A DNA stretch of 61,991 nt from Lachnospiraceae bacterium UBA3762 (GTDB taxonomy: Bacteria > Bacillota > Clostridia > Lachnospirales > Lachnospiraceae): assembly GCA_002371615.1 (NCBI GenBank), contig DFGA01000069.1, positions 1 through 61,991 on the forward strand, read 5' to 3'. Every line of letters starts with the position of its first letter. Position 1 is the first letter of the stretch. Positions 61,972 through 61,991 of this stretch are shown one piece after another. The translations under genes and the position numbers were made by a program. The notes below the pieces were generated by a model. That model did no database searches and was not told where the DNA came from. It saw only the letters and a list, made by a program, of their open reading frames with translations.

Positions 61972-61991
61972 AAGCCTTCGACCGATTAGTA
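61972..61991 (-). rRNA. 23S rRNA, 3' end only
   Basis: The minus strand reads TACTAATCGGTCGAAGGC, the conserved last bases of bacterial 23S rRNA. The gene continues off the right edge. The exact 3' end is estimated. Confidence 0.75.

Overview
The window looks like chromosome from a Gram-positive, moderately AT-rich member of the Lachnospiraceae, of the Butyrivibrio/Pseudobutyrivibrio type. The evidence is the core gene set (DivIC, RqcP-like S4 protein, HU, FtsH, TilS, Hpt, MutS2, YhaM-like nuclease), strong AGGAGG ribosome sites, clostridial tRNA and rRNA sequences, and many hybrid sensor kinases. The genus is inferred and no database was consulted.

Layout. 1-4.7 kb (minus strand): an AT-rich restriction-modification locus with a fused nuclease-methyltransferase, an HsdS-type specificity subunit and a HEPN-motif protein. 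4.7-8.9 kb: rlmD, a YhaM-like exoribonuclease and a membrane HtrA-like protein that seems to lack its catalytic residues. 9.0-13.6 kb (plus): mutS2 and a two-component pair. 13.5-18 kb (minus): small membrane peptide, VanW protein, AIR-synthase-like protein, Lrp/AsnC regulator, aminotransferase. 18-25.7 kb: TPR-like protein, nth, DUF5662, Na/Pi symporter, acyltransferase, YfhO-like membrane protein. 25.7-27.9 kb: pheA and a DAHP synthase gene behind a classical phenylalanine attenuator with a Phe-rich leader peptide. 27.9-31.6 kb: a HisKA-REC protein with no ATPase domain, a MATE transporter and an RsuA-type pseudouridine synthase.

31.8-39.5 kb (minus) is a three-gene signalling operon: a REC-GGDEF-REC-HD-GYP protein, a membrane hybrid kinase with REC and HPt domains, and a second membrane hybrid kinase whose C-terminus is a complete DegV/FakB-type fatty-acid-binding domain. 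The last is the most unusual protein in the window.

39.6-51.6 kb is an integrative island in the 3' end of tRNA-Gly. A 23-bp exact direct repeat bounds it and a tyrosine integrase lies next to the tRNA. Three diverged copies of the element's left end (39.66, 43.25 and 43.98 kb) show that elements were stacked one after another. The oldest carries an HD-domain dNTPase-like gene with a small partner and a dead XRE regulator. The second carries a RelE/ParE toxin-antitoxin pair. The newest carries four zinc-ribbon membrane proteins of unknown role, a palindrome-rich non-coding region, an actin-type (ParM-like) partition cassette and the integrase.

51.6-62 kb returns to core genes: tRNA-Gly/tRNA-Phe, another kinase-less HisKA-REC protein, a GH13 amylase, the tilS-hpt-ftsH operon, divIC, an S4 protein, HU, an acyltransferase-like membrane protein, and a tRNA-Glu/Asn/Cys cluster behind the 3' end of a 23S rRNA gene that runs off the window.
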